NCBI GenBank assembly: GCA_051025295.1
Contig: JBMGJV010000002.1
Length of the DNA: 64,000 nucleotides
Source of the DNA: KBS-83 sp051025295
GTDB taxonomy: Bacteria; Acidobacteriota; Terriglobia; Terriglobales; Acidobacteriaceae
Direction: 5' to 3' (one strand)
Part shown: in pieces, positions 18,801 to 27,464 of the stretch
How positions within the stretch are numbered: position 1 is the first letter of the stretch
How the letters are laid out: each line of letters starts with the position of its first letter
Translations under genes and position numbers: made by a program
The notes under the pieces: model-generated
What the model saw: the letters and a program-made list of their open reading frames with translations, nothing else
Told to the model about the DNA's origin: nothing
Database searches by the model: none

Positions 18801-19349
18801 GCCGCCATACATGCCACCGCCCGGCAGGTCGGCGCCGTTGGGCGCGAGCACCATCTCTGGCGCGAAGCGTCCGTACAGCAGCGTGCCCTTCGCCACCTCA
18901 GCGCCATCGCAGTAGAGCCGCACCAGCGTTCCATCGAACGTCGCCGCCAGCAGATGCCATGCGCCCGCACCAATCGATGTTGTCGCGGTGAGCTGGTTGT
19001 CCTTGCCTGCCCACATCCCGGCGTGGCCATCGACCAACGCGAGATAGCGCGACTCCACGCCGAACGGGTCGCCCACGCCGCCCACCAGCACAGTTCTGCC
19101 TGCGGATGCAGTCGTGTCCACCCACGCAGAGAGCGTCCACGGCGTGGTTGCGCGCAGCAGAGGATCGCTCTCGGGCAAGGCCTTCACCACATCGGCGCCG
19201 CCTGCGAGTACATGCGCGCTGTAGGGGCCGTACTCCGGTGGCAGCACCTGGTACTGCGCTGTCCCGTGCTGCGCGTGAGTCGGGAATGCGGCAGCGGAGA
19301 GGATTGTCAGCATGAGCGCAGAAGCGATCCGGCGTGATCTCGAAAGCAT
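15846..19349 (-). CDS. Secreted LamG + glycoside hydrolase family 2 protein (exo-beta-glucosaminidase/mannosidase-like)
   Basis: The 1167-residue protein starts at ATG 19349 with AAGGAG upstream and a signal peptide ending FPTHAQ. Residues about 60-230 form a concanavalin/LamG-like domain (TPWTLSAWVDTTASAG, WHLLAATFDGTLVRLYCDG). The GH2 part follows: sugar-binding domain with YWYRSEFTAPKQ and INYHAEVWLNGKRVGQ, an Ig-like domain, then the TIM barrel with RGGNWGMDDARKR, IIRNWVG and WCGRNEGVP, where the Glu is the predicted acid/base; FSVETGTPSLP probably holds the nucleophile. The barrel resembles exo-beta-D-glucosaminidases (CsxA type) and some exo-mannosidases. It is 41 bases from an SGNH esterase on the same strand. 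Confidence 0.88.
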   Translation of the reverse strand: MLSRSRRIASALMLTILSAAAFPTHAQHGTAQYQVLPPEYGPYSAHVLAGGADVVKALPESDPLLRATTPWTLSAWVDTTASAGRTVLVGGVGDPFGVESRYLALVDGHAGMWAGKDNQLTATTSIGAGAWHLLAATFDGTLVRLYCDGAEVAKGTLLYGRFAPEMVLAPNGADLPGGGMYGGRIALLTLARGARSADEMRAMAQHAPDASLIGFEEASKPWPLQTRGQAGYSAPQDAATLPRSAAPYSEPHVAPEPPAHTTLRKDGDGGWTFEGGWRLTPAPKVSAAAEQIAQPGFHAGEWWAATVPGTVLTTMVDRGVYPDPDYGLNNLAIPESLNKQDYWYRSEFTAPKQVKGERRTLVLEGINYHAEVWLNGKRVGQVTGAFERGIFDVTDVLHDGGANALAIRISPPPHPGIPQEQSILGGPGENGGAMCLDGPTFVATEGWDWIPAERDRDTGLWQDVRLLPSGAVEVRDPQVITRLPRLATGALDTTQADLAITVPLHNAGHDTIKGRLIVSFEGAEISREVSVGPGEQTVRFAAKDTPQLHLQHPRLWWPNGYGKPELYHLRVTFTDEAGASSATVSQFGVREVSYELSLFDEHGAIRRVDYTPADDADRAGPAVDVSHEGMRVISHQHGTAQGIASIVAGQEDASSLHEMSDRAAAPYLVLRVNGVRIAARGGNWGMDDARKRVSRERLEPYFRLHRDAGLNIIRNWVGQSTEETFYQLADEYGLMVWNDFWDSTQNYNIEAQDPELFLDNARDTILRYRNHPSIVLWCGRNEGVPQPVINEGLIHLIHTLDGTRYYSPSSNEVNLQQSGPYSYQDPADYYTKLNAGFSVETGTPSLPTRQWFDRWLPQADRWPVSDDWAYHDWHQAGNGDVSTFNEHMEAQFGAATSLDDYVRKAQMMNYVDHRAIFEGMSAHLWTPNSGRLLWMTHPAWPSTMWEIYTSDYDTQASYYGTKKACEALHVQLNPANATVSVANLTTEARPGLKLSARVYSLDGKALLTRDAEIDAAADVATQGFALELTPLMGDAAVLIRLELRGSDGSLLSENTYWLAAKESGYRAMTRMSAAPVSIAAARGDRAGTLRVTLHNSGTAPALAAKVTLLSAADSPVLPAYYSDNYISLLPGESREITIDALESAHGKQLQIELTGWNVQPVSASVAQ

Positions 19350-19390
19350 GGTGCTCCTTGGCCCGGTGGGCGAACAGGGGATGTGTGAGG

Positions 19391-20980
19391 CTAGCGCGCT
19401 GGAGGTGCCGGAACGAGCTCGGAACTGAACGTGGAGGCGGGCAGCCCGGCGCTGTCCGTCAGGTTCGCGTCCGGAGCATTGCTCCACGCGTAGCGTACGT
19501 AGCGAGCCTCAGCCAGGGTTTCACTCTCCACCAGCACGCTGTTGCCGTCCGGCGCAATTGTCGCTGTTGCAGGCACGAATGTGTGGTCCGGTCCTGCCAA
19601 CTCGAACCCCCGCAGTGCGCCATCCTTAGCCGTGAGCTTGCCCTCCGCACTTTCAAACCAGATGCGCAGACCATGCGGCTCCTGCGTGGCCTCGCGGAAG
19701 AGCGGCCCGCTCCAGTGCACGCGCTCGCCGTACACGCGCGCCTTGGCAGCAAGGGCCAGCCGATGCCCCACCGTCTGCTTGTCTGCGGGATGCACGTTGC
19801 CCGGGTCGCCCACATCGAGCGTCACTGCCATGGCCGTGTTGGTGACCGACAGAGTGCGCCGCTGCGCATCGCGCAGCGTGCCCCAGTCCTCGCGCGGCGA
19901 GGAGCGAAAGCTCGAGATCTGTGCGAAGAGAAAAGGGAAGTCGCCCTCCGCGAACTGGCGTCGCCAGTCACCGATCATCGCGGCGAACAGGTGATGGTAG
20001 AGCGGCGCGCGTCCCAGCATGCTGTTCGACTCGCCCTGGTACCAGATCACGCCGCGTATGGTGAGCGGCGTCAGCGGAGCGATCATGCCGTTGTAGAGCG
20101 AGGATGCAGCCCATGGCTCGACCGGCGGATGCCATGCGTGCTGCGGTGGTGTACGGCCGGCTGCCTTCGCGGCCTCATCCTCCTGCTTCTCGCGCGCAAC
20201 GATCGGCTCCAGATCCGCCTGCTGGTCCATTTCTGCCGCGCGCTCGGCGAACACCGGCATGAGAGCGGCATCACTGCCGAGCGTATCGAGGCTCGTCCAC
20301 GCCTCGGCCAGGGTTCCGCCCCAGTCCGCCTCGATTACGCCGATTGGCACCTTCTGGTCATCGTGTATCTCGCGCGCGAAGAAGTAAGCCACCGCGCTGA
20401 AGCTGGCGGCTGTCTCCGGCGTGCAGAGCTCCCAGCTTGCCGGCTGGTCGTCCACCGGGAACATCGAGGTCCGCTTCGGCTCATGCAGGATGCGAATCTC
20501 CGGATGGTTCGCGTTGCGGATCTCTTCCGGCCCGTTCTTCAGCACGGCAGAGTTGGGGAAGCCGGCAAGCGGCATCTCCATATTCGACTGGCCGCTCGCG
20601 ACCCACACATCGCCCAGCAGGAGGTCGCTGACAGTGAGTGTGTTCGTGCCCTGCACCGCCAGCGTATATGGGCCGCCCCCGGCTGCATGCGGCGGCAGGG
20701 CCAACCGCCAGTGTCCGAGCGGATCGGTGGTCGCGCTCGCCGTGCCCGCACTTCCATTGCGCGGATCGCGCAACGTCACGGTCACGTGCTCCCCCGGCGC
20801 GCCCCAGCCCCACACCCGGATCGGCTGATCGCGCTGCAGCACCGCGTGATCGCTCCAAAGCTTCGGCAGCCGGACCTCGGCGTGGGCGAGCGAAGCGGCG
20901 GATCCGCATAGCAGAAGCAGGCAAACCGAACAGAGGCGAGCGCGAGTCCGTAGAGCAGCGAAAGAGCGTGGCAGCATCAT
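19391..20980 (-). CDS. Secreted sialate O-acetylesterase-like SGNH hydrolase
   Basis: The 529-residue protein begins at tandem ATGs (MMLPRS) near 20980, after a GGGAG site, with a signal peptide ending SLAHAE. A longer open frame to 21073 lacks a signal-like N-terminus. An N-terminal beta-sandwich (HAVLQRDQPIRVWGWGAPGE) precedes the SGNH esterase fold: SGQSNMEMP holds the catalytic Ser, IWYQGESNSM the block III-type motif, and GDPGNVHPADK the catalytic Asp/His. This is the family that removes acetyl groups from sialic acids or, in glycan-degrading bacteria, from acetylated plant polysaccharides. Pairing with the GH2 enzyme suggests joint action on an acetylated oligosaccharide. Confidence 0.88.
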   Translation of the reverse strand: MMLPRSFAALRTRARLCSVCLLLLCGSAASLAHAEVRLPKLWSDHAVLQRDQPIRVWGWGAPGEHVTVTLRDPRNGSAGTASATTDPLGHWRLALPPHAAGGGPYTLAVQGTNTLTVSDLLLGDVWVASGQSNMEMPLAGFPNSAVLKNGPEEIRNANHPEIRILHEPKRTSMFPVDDQPASWELCTPETAASFSAVAYFFAREIHDDQKVPIGVIEADWGGTLAEAWTSLDTLGSDAALMPVFAERAAEMDQQADLEPIVAREKQEDEAAKAAGRTPPQHAWHPPVEPWAASSLYNGMIAPLTPLTIRGVIWYQGESNSMLGRAPLYHHLFAAMIGDWRRQFAEGDFPFLFAQISSFRSSPREDWGTLRDAQRRTLSVTNTAMAVTLDVGDPGNVHPADKQTVGHRLALAAKARVYGERVHWSGPLFREATQEPHGLRIWFESAEGKLTAKDGALRGFELAGPDHTFVPATATIAPDGNSVLVESETLAEARYVRYAWSNAPDANLTDSAGLPASTFSSELVPAPPAR

Positions 20981-21128
20981 GGGCTCCCAAGATGCCACAA
21001 CCGCGGCCCGCTCCCAAAATCGGGGGCGTCCGGCGGTGCTTCGCTTAGGCAGGTTGACGTCCGATTCACCCACGAAGCCGACGTGAGCCTTGCGCTCACC
21101 GCACGAGGAGCTGAGTTAGTCCCTGGCG

Positions 21129-23762
21129 CTAACGGGTCAGTGCAGAGGATTCAGCCGGGTGGCTGCGCGCCGGATCGGCCACGGGCGCGCTGCGGCTGAC
21201 AGTCGCCGCGCTCGGCGGCACCACGATCGTGTTCGCGACGGTGGGATCGTCGCGCAGACGCAGGTAGAGCTCGCCCGTCGCGGGACGCGGCACCGCCAGC
21301 GTCGGATTCGTGTAGCCATCCGGCACAGAGACGCTGTGGGTGAACTGCGGATCCGAGGCGATCGAGTCGATCAGGAAGAGAGAGGATCCGTTCAGCGTGC
21401 ATTGCGCGTTCGGATCATTGGCCGGAGGTGGCGTCGCAGCATCTACCTCCGGCGCCGGACCGTGGCCTTCGCTTGTCTCCGGGGCCTCTGGCGCAGTGGC
21501 AGCGCGTGCTGCCGCGGCAGCAGTGGACGCACCTGCCCTTGTCGCGCGCTGGCACTTCACCGAGGCGACCTGCGGCAGCCGAACCAGCGTGCCCAGCGGC
21601 ACCCAGTCACCCGGTGCGCCGCTCGCGTCGACGGCTCGCAACTGCAGCCTGCCGAACGCGGATGGCCCGAATAGCTTCAGCGGGTCGAAGGTACCCAGCA
21701 TCGTGGTCGCGTCCTGCAGCACCAGGCCATTGCTGATATCGAGCGACGCATGCAGCGTCTGGTCTTCCGACGCGATATCGACCTTGTCCGCGCGCGTGAA
21801 GCCCGGTTGCGCGCCGGTCTTCAGCACAAATTTCACCTTGCTGCCGACTGGCAGCTCGTTGGGATCAATCAAATGCACCAGGTTGGCGGAGTCCGGGTCG
21901 CCATCGATGCCTCGGCTGGCCAGCAGCACCTGCGGGCGATGCCCGCTTACAGTGTTCTGCAACTCCAGTGTGCGGCCATCCTTCAGCAGCACATGCGCGG
22001 TCGCGTGCAGGTTCACCGGCAGAGCCTCGGCCGCTTTCGCGTCGACGGCCTGCAACGTCAGCGTGTCCTTGTCGCCGGCATGGGTCAGCGTTCCTGGCTT
22101 GAAGCGCACTTCATCCATGTCGACCGCCGCAACCTCGTCAAGGCGCGTCCCGACCAGCGATGCCGTGTTGTCGCCCGCGTGGAAGTGCAGTGCGTCCAGG
22201 TGACCCGCCTGCGCATAGGCCTGGATCGCGACCTGGTCCGGCGACTCCAGCCCGCGCTGGCGGATCAGCAGGCCCGCATCGCCACTGGCTGCTGCCGTCA
22301 TCGGCACCTTCACTTGGAGCTCGTCCGGCTTCACCATGTGGAAGTCGGCCCGCGTCTCCTTACCCCTCGCATCGCGCAGTTGGATCTCCGCCACGCACGC
22401 CGCACCATCGCCATGGAGCCGGACTTCGTCATCGCGCCCCACCACCAGCGAGTTCGCGTCGGCCTTATCCAGCGTCCAGGTAGTCGGGTGCGGCACGTTC
22501 AGGTTGAACGACGGCCCATCCAGCCGCTCGAATCCCCACATGCCGACGATCTTGCCCACCACGCGCGGCTCCAGCTTCGCCTGTGCCACTGCCGAGGCAT
22601 CCACCACCATGCCGCCCTTGGCCGCCATCGGTCGCACCGGCAGATCGATGCCGTGGCCCGACTTGCCCTCCACATGCAGCGACAGGGAATGCGCGTAGCC
22701 GGTCGAATAGACAAGCGGTGCGCCCTCCACCGGCAGCACGACACTGGGCCCTTGCAGACAGCTCACCTGCTTCGTGTCGATCGCATGCAGCGGCGGCAGC
22801 TTTGCCGTCTGCACCGGCGGCAGCGCCACCACGATCACCGACTTCGGATTGTGAAAGGACGGCGGATTGTTCAGCTTCAGTTCGAGGTTGTCGTCCTTTG
22901 CGGACGTCAGTGCCGGGATGTACTGATACTCCGCCGTGTGCAGCCCTTCGAGCAGGCGCGCCACATCGAAGATCGCGCCGACGTACGCGCTGTAGTAGCC
23001 GCCACCCGCCGTTGGCGTGTATGCCAGGTCCTTGACGAGATCGTTGCCTGCGCCAGTCGTCAGCGCCGCAACCGTGGACTGACTGTGCCCGTCATTCAGC
23101 ACCAGCGAGTCGCTATTTTGGGTCAGGCACTGCTCCTGCTCCGTGGTCGGCCGCTCAAAGCAGTCCTGATTTACCTTCACGACCAGGCTGCGCGCGAGCA
23201 GCTTCGAGGTCGGTTCCAGGTCGGTTGGATTGGTCTCCGACGTCTCCCGCACGCTGTTGATGTAGCTCTGCAGGCGTGAGCGGTCCAGGCTCACCTGGTT
23301 CAGGTCCTGCGACGCACGCACAAACGATCCAGGCCGCCCGCGGACAGCATTGCGCAGAGTCCGAAAGTCGCCACCAGTCTCGGGCGCGAGAAACAGCAGG
23401 GTCTGTTGCGCATCGGGCGGCACAGTGAAGTGCATGCCCTCATCGGCCTTCTTCTGCCAGGTGGCTTCCTTCAGGAACCAGTCTTCCGGGGGCGGATTGG
23501 TCGCACCCCGCAGGAACGCAACCACCAGCAGGTAATGCGCTGCCTGGGACGAGGGCATCTCCGCATGCACCCAGACCTTGTCCCCGGGTTGCAGATTTGG
23601 CACCGCCGCGATGGGCAGCGTCTGGTTGCCGCGGGTGACCCGCATCTCGATGCGAGGACCCGTCAGGTCAAAGGGCGCCGTATTGGGCTGCGCATGTGCA
23701 CGACCTGCCGCACCCAGCAGAAGGCCGGCCAGACACGCGCCCAGGCTCAGCGAAAAGCGCAA
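21129..23762 (-). CDS. Large secreted protein of unknown function
   Basis: The 877-residue protein appears to start at TTG 23762, after a GAGGGA ribosome site, and begins with a signal peptide ending GRAHAQ. It has no transmembrane helix beyond that. It reads as a chain of beta-rich domains: an N-terminal segment with NLQPGDKVWVHAEMPSSQA, several stretches like LVVGRDDEVRLHGDGA and VGSKVKFVLKTGAQPG that look Ig- or IPT-like, an Ala/Pro-rich linker near residues 760-800, and a C-terminal domain ending in a Ser/Pro-rich tail. Cysteines come in pairs (DCFERPTTEQEQC; KCQRAT with QCTLNG). I do not recognise a family; surface or cell-envelope location is inferred. Confidence 0.75.
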   Translation of the reverse strand: MRFSLSLGACLAGLLLGAAGRAHAQPNTAPFDLTGPRIEMRVTRGNQTLPIAAVPNLQPGDKVWVHAEMPSSQAAHYLLVVAFLRGATNPPPEDWFLKEATWQKKADEGMHFTVPPDAQQTLLFLAPETGGDFRTLRNAVRGRPGSFVRASQDLNQVSLDRSRLQSYINSVRETSETNPTDLEPTSKLLARSLVVKVNQDCFERPTTEQEQCLTQNSDSLVLNDGHSQSTVAALTTGAGNDLVKDLAYTPTAGGGYYSAYVGAIFDVARLLEGLHTAEYQYIPALTSAKDDNLELKLNNPPSFHNPKSVIVVALPPVQTAKLPPLHAIDTKQVSCLQGPSVVLPVEGAPLVYSTGYAHSLSLHVEGKSGHGIDLPVRPMAAKGGMVVDASAVAQAKLEPRVVGKIVGMWGFERLDGPSFNLNVPHPTTWTLDKADANSLVVGRDDEVRLHGDGAACVAEIQLRDARGKETRADFHMVKPDELQVKVPMTAAASGDAGLLIRQRGLESPDQVAIQAYAQAGHLDALHFHAGDNTASLVGTRLDEVAAVDMDEVRFKPGTLTHAGDKDTLTLQAVDAKAAEALPVNLHATAHVLLKDGRTLELQNTVSGHRPQVLLASRGIDGDPDSANLVHLIDPNELPVGSKVKFVLKTGAQPGFTRADKVDIASEDQTLHASLDISNGLVLQDATTMLGTFDPLKLFGPSAFGRLQLRAVDASGAPGDWVPLGTLVRLPQVASVKCQRATRAGASTAAAAARAATAPEAPETSEGHGPAPEVDAATPPPANDPNAQCTLNGSSLFLIDSIASDPQFTHSVSVPDGYTNPTLAVPRPATGELYLRLRDDPTVANTIVVPPSAATVSRSAPVADPARSHPAESSALTR

Positions 23763-23973
23763 CGTGATCCCTCGTCGTCTGTCGTCAACGCAGTCATTGT
23801 AATGAGGCTGTGTGACACAGATGTTCAGCGCTGGTGGAAAGGTTGGTGCGACTGGGAACGTTATCCGGTGACAGATGGAATCCCGGGCTCTGCCGGGAAG
23901 AGACCCTCTCTCGAAGCATTCTCATTTGGCACCCGACTCTTCCGGCTTGCAAGGGGCCCATGCACCTGCAGCG

Positions 23974-24906
23974 CTACATATTCGTGTGGCCCTGCCGCAT
24001 CTCTTCGTTGAACTCCGGCTTGGTCAGCAACAGTCCGTGAGTCATCTTCGCCCGGAACTCCTCGCCCCGCTCGGCGAGCACAGATGTCGCAGCGGCGAAG
24101 TCGCCGTCCAGTGTCAGCAAGCCCTCAGCCGCCAGCGCCGTAGCCGCCTTCTGCAACTCTTCTGGTGTCGTGTTCAGGTACTGCGCGTCGTAAGGATCGG
24201 CGATCCACACCGGCTGATCTCCGCCCGTGGCATGCGACAGCCAGAACACCTTGCTGGCCAGGAAGTCATGCCGCATCGCCTCGTCCGAGTCGGTGAACAC
24301 GAAGCGTTTGCCCCAGCGGCTCCAGTACCGGGTGGTCACCGGCACGGGCTGGCGATTGCCAGACTTCAGCATCTCCAACTGACCGTAGTCGAGCGTCTTG
24401 CGCACCGCGTTATAGACGAATGCCTCGGCATACGGCTGCTCCGGCGCCGCAACCACCTCGGCAAAGGTGACCGTCATGCTAGCCGAAACCTTGGCATGGA
24501 GTGGTGAGCCGGTGCCGTCTTGGATCCCGACCACACCGTGGACCAGGTACGTGTCCGCGCCGGAGGTCGACAGGTGAAACGGCCAGCGGAAGTCCCGAAA
24601 GCTGAGCGGTAAGCCGGCCACCGACACAGCCGCGTGCGGGTGGGGGTTGCGCAGCCGCTTCGCCGCCGCGGCCAGGTACTCGGCCAGACCCGTCTGCTGC
24701 TCCGGCGTAGCCGGGGCAAAACTATTGCTTAGCTCAACGGCAATGGTGCGCTCCGCTGGGGCGTCCGCGGCCAGCCCGATCCGGAAGACCGACGTAGGAA
24801 GGCCCTGAAAATCGTTGCCCGGCGTGGTCGAAAGCAGAAGAACGCCGGCGGTCCTGGCCGCCTGCTCCATAGCGCTTGCAAGGGTCTGCGGTGTAGCGAG
24901 GGTCAT
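23974..24906 (-). CDS. Conserved-looking protein of unknown function, 310 aa
   Basis: The frame is open far upstream, but the protein-like part starts at ATG 24906 (MTLATPQTLASAMEQAARTA), with only a weak AGG site. There is no signal peptide or membrane helix, so it is probably cytoplasmic. The N-terminal 125 residues resemble a compact alpha/beta domain (VLLLSTTPGNDFQG, RIGLAADAPAERTIAVELS). The second half has many aromatic residues (WSRWGKRFVFTDSDEAMRH, VFWLSHATGGDQPVWIADPY) and a C-terminal helix that may be winged-helix-like (EELQKAATALAAEGLLTLDG). I cannot assign a family. The neighbouring TPR gene lies upstream on the same strand. Confidence 0.7.
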   Translation of the reverse strand: MTLATPQTLASAMEQAARTAGVLLLSTTPGNDFQGLPTSVFRIGLAADAPAERTIAVELSNSFAPATPEQQTGLAEYLAAAAKRLRNPHPHAAVSVAGLPLSFRDFRWPFHLSTSGADTYLVHGVVGIQDGTGSPLHAKVSASMTVTFAEVVAAPEQPYAEAFVYNAVRKTLDYGQLEMLKSGNRQPVPVTTRYWSRWGKRFVFTDSDEAMRHDFLASKVFWLSHATGGDQPVWIADPYDAQYLNTTPEELQKAATALAAEGLLTLDGDFAAATSVLAERGEEFRAKMTHGLLLTKPEFNEEMRQGHTNM

Positions 24907-24931
24907 GCGGTACCTGTGGATAGAAGTTGTT

Positions 24932-24949
24932 GTCCCATTGTAACGGGAC
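24932..24949 (-). promoter_or_regulatory. Possible -10 element inside an inverted repeat
   Basis: On the minus strand TACAAT (24942-24937) matches a sigma-70 -10 element and ends 31 bases before the ATG at 24906. It is bracketed by GTCCC and GGGAC arms (24945-24949 and 24932-24936). No good -35 is visible at 17 bases, so an activator or repressor bound at the repeat is possible. Confidence 0.3.
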
Positions 24950-25159
24950 GGTGCGAAGGTCCTGTCGCCCAGCCGCGGCTGTCGCCACTCCCCTGGTCCG
25001 CCGAGATTGAGCTGCTGAGCCTCAACGGAGAAGGATCTGCAGTTTCCGGCGCAACCGCCAGAACCACATCCTTCCCCGGGCTCAGGTGGCCCCGGGAACG
25101 ACCCAGACCATGGCCTTGTCGTCCCCGCTCCTGTCCTCGACCTCTGCCCCGCCAGGCCC

Positions 25160-25546
25160 TTAGGCCTGAGCGAAGTGTGCTGCGCCGTCACCCTGTCCGG
25201 GGAAGGGAAAGCCCCAGCTCTGGACCGGTTTCCCCGCGCGCACCTTGCGCTGCGTGATCAGGCGCTCCACGATCCGCAACTCTGCCTCCGCGGGGTTGCG
25301 ATCTGCCGCCCAGCGCGCCGCCTCACGGAGATGATCCCGGGCCTGCTCCAGCCGGCCCGCCTTGCGTTCCAGCGCCGCCAGCAGAAACAGTGCGTCGCTG
25401 TGCCGCGGATCGAGCGCGAGCACTTCGTCATAAAGTGCCCTGGCATCAGCGAAGCGGCCGAAGCGGTGGTGTTCAGCAGCAATCTGGACAATCGCGGTCA
25501 ACAACTGTGTGACTGGAATGTAGGAAGTGGGAAGAGCGCTGGTCAT
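25160..25546 (-). CDS. Small tetratricopeptide-repeat protein
   Basis: The 128-residue protein starts at ATG 25546 behind an AAGGTGA site; the open frame upstream to 25705 has no such site. It carries about two TPR units, seen in HHRFGRFADARALYDEVLAL and DALFLLAALERKAGRLEQA, with the usual Gly/Ala/Pro positions (LALDPRHSDALF). TPR repeats mediate protein contacts; no enzymatic domain is present. The C-terminal 30 residues after ITQRKVRAG look unstructured. It is divergent from the aldehyde dehydrogenase gene across a 213-base gap in which I see no clear element. Confidence 0.75.
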   Translation of the reverse strand: MTSALPTSYIPVTQLLTAIVQIAAEHHRFGRFADARALYDEVLALDPRHSDALFLLAALERKAGRLEQARDHLREAARWAADRNPAEAELRIVERLITQRKVRAGKPVQSWGFPFPGQGDGAAHFAQA

Positions 25547-25759
25547 CGGATCACCTTGGGCAGAAGAATGAATCAGGGTTGCTGGCAAGAACTTACCTCG
25601 GGAAGGAGCGACCTTCACCAAATATTCGCGTCTCCTTTGGTTCGCTTTCCGCTGCCGGGAAGACCATCCTTCGCTGAAACTTCGCCCTGACGAAAGTTTG
25701 CCCACCCATTACTTTCCGATTGCCTATGGGTACTGAAACCCCCATCGGCTCCAGCTACC

Positions 25760-27229
25760 ATGGACCCAATGTCCATGACCAAAGCCAAGCGCGCCTCCTC
25801 ACAGGGCGCCCCTGCCGCCACGCCCCTCCTGCTTGCCGGTCATCTGCGCAACAACGAAGCGACCCAGGAGGTCCGTAACCCGTACAACGGCCAGATCGTG
25901 GCGAACGTTTGCCAAGCCACTGCCGTGGATGCCGTCGAGGCCATGAAGGCGGCGACTCACGCCTTTGCCGAGACGCGCGCCCTCCCCGCCTGGCGACGTG
26001 CCGACATCCTGACCCATATCGCCCGGCGCCTCGAACATGAGGCGCTCGACCTGGCTCGTGGCATCGCGCTCGAGGCTGGTAAGCCCATCTCCGCTGCCCG
26101 CACCGAGGTGACGCGTGCGGTCGAGACCTTCCGCGTCGCTGCCGAAGAGGCCCGCCGCATCGGGGGAGCGCTCTTGCCGCTCGATTGGACGAGCGGCACG
26201 GATGGCCGCGCCGGATTGATCCGCCGCTTTCCGATCGGCCCCATCCTCGGCATCACGCCGTTCAACTTCCCGCTGAACCTGGTCGCGCACAAACTCGCAC
26301 CGGCGATCGCCTCGGGCAATCCGATCATCATCAAGCCCGCGCCGCAGACCCCGCTCACCGCGCTCCGCCTCGGCGAGATGGTGGTCGATGCCGGATGGCC
26401 GCGCGGAGCCATCAGCGTGCTGCCCTGCGCCAACGAGGTAGCGGCGAGCCTGCTCACCGACGAGCGCCTGCGCATGCTCACGTTCACCGGCAGCGCCGAG
26501 GTGGGCTGGACGCTGAAGGCGATGGTCCCGCGCCTGCGCTGCACACTCGAGCTCGGCGGCAACGCCGGCATGATCATCCATGACGACGCCGATCTCGACC
26601 AGGCCGTGCAGGCCATCCTGACCGGGGGCTTTAGCTACTCCGGGCAGAGCTGCATCTCCGTCCAGCGCGTCTTCGTGCACAAGACGCGCTGGCAGACGCT
26701 GGCTCAGCGCGTGACCGAGGGCATCGAGCAGATGATCGCGGGCGACCCTCTCTCCGAGACCACGCAGATCGGGCCCATGATCTCGACGGCTGCCGCCGAG
26801 CGCGCGGCCTCTTGGATCGAACGTGCCGTCGACGCCGGCGCTCGGCTGATCACGGGTGGAGAGCGTCGTGGCGCGCATCTCTCGCCCACCCTGCTGGCCA
26901 AGGTGCCGACCAACACCCCACTGTTCCAGGAAGAGGCCTTCGCGCCCATTGTGCTGCTGAACCCCTACGAAGATTTTGAGGAGGCCATCACCGCCGTGAA
27001 CGACTCGCGCTACGGATTGCAGGCGGCGGTGTTCACGCGGGACTGGAACCGCATCATGCGCGCCTTCCACGAGATTGAAGCGGGCGCTGTGCTGGTCAAC
27101 GAAAGCACCGCCTGGCGCGCCGAGCACATGCCCTACGGCGGCGTCAAGCAGAGCGGCTTCGGCCGCGAAGGCATCCGGTCAGCGATCGAGTCGATGACCG
27201 AAGAGAAGATGCTGGTCGCCCGCTTCTAG
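25760..27229 (+). CDS. Aldehyde dehydrogenase family protein
   Basis: The 489-residue protein is a full-length NAD(P)-dependent aldehyde dehydrogenase. The conserved Asn is in ITPFNFPLNLVAHK, the cofactor loop in TFTGSAEVGW, the general-base Glu in LELGGNAG and the nucleophilic Cys in YSGQSCISVQRV. The oligomerisation/C-terminal part has EEAFAPIVLL and MPYGGVKQSGFGREG. Subfamily features (LIRRFPIGPI, NGQIVANV) recall lactaldehyde/phosphonoacetaldehyde or coniferyl-type enzymes of the non-acylating group, so the aldehyde cannot be named. Three ATGs lie within 16 bases at the start and none has a strong ribosome site. A weak hairpin follows. Confidence 0.92.
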   Translation: MDPMSMTKAKRASSQGAPAATPLLLAGHLRNNEATQEVRNPYNGQIVANVCQATAVDAVEAMKAATHAFAETRALPAWRRADILTHIARRLEHEALDLARGIALEAGKPISAARTEVTRAVETFRVAAEEARRIGGALLPLDWTSGTDGRAGLIRRFPIGPILGITPFNFPLNLVAHKLAPAIASGNPIIIKPAPQTPLTALRLGEMVVDAGWPRGAISVLPCANEVAASLLTDERLRMLTFTGSAEVGWTLKAMVPRLRCTLELGGNAGMIIHDDADLDQAVQAILTGGFSYSGQSCISVQRVFVHKTRWQTLAQRVTEGIEQMIAGDPLSETTQIGPMISTAAAERAASWIERAVDAGARLITGGERRGAHLSPTLLAKVPTNTPLFQEEAFAPIVLLNPYEDFEEAITAVNDSRYGLQAAVFTRDWNRIMRAFHEIEAGAVLVNESTAWRAEHMPYGGVKQSGFGREGIRSAIESMTEEKMLVARF

Positions 27230-27251
27230 CGAGCTGGCACCGTTTGTGCCG

Positions 27252-27281
27252 CATCCTGACGCGCGCGCAGGATGGTCTTTC
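27252..27281 (+). terminator. Possible terminator after the aldehyde dehydrogenase gene
   Basis: CATCCTG (27252-27258) pairs with CAGGATG (27268-27274) around a 9-base GC loop, followed by GTCTTTCC. The stem is 7 bp and the T tract is interrupted, so it is only a moderate candidate. Confidence 0.4.
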
Positions 27282-27464
27282 CTGCGTGTGCTCCGTGAGT
27301 AGAAGCAGCCAGTACGTTCCCGGAACGGATCAATCCACCACTCCCGTGCTACCCGTATCCACTTCCGGGGAATCCGTTTCTCGCCGCCAGCCGATCCATT
27401 CTTAAAGGAGCATGCGCGGTATCGATTGGCGTGATCGCGGCGAGCCAGCGCATGAAGACTACAG

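Noticed and set aside
17694..19337. 547-aa plus-strand open frame opposite the GH2 gene
   Set aside because: Arg/His-rich composition with no domain and no ribosome site; a GC-bias shadow of the GH2 coding strand. The same applies to 19334-20911, 21750-23279 and 45411-47117.
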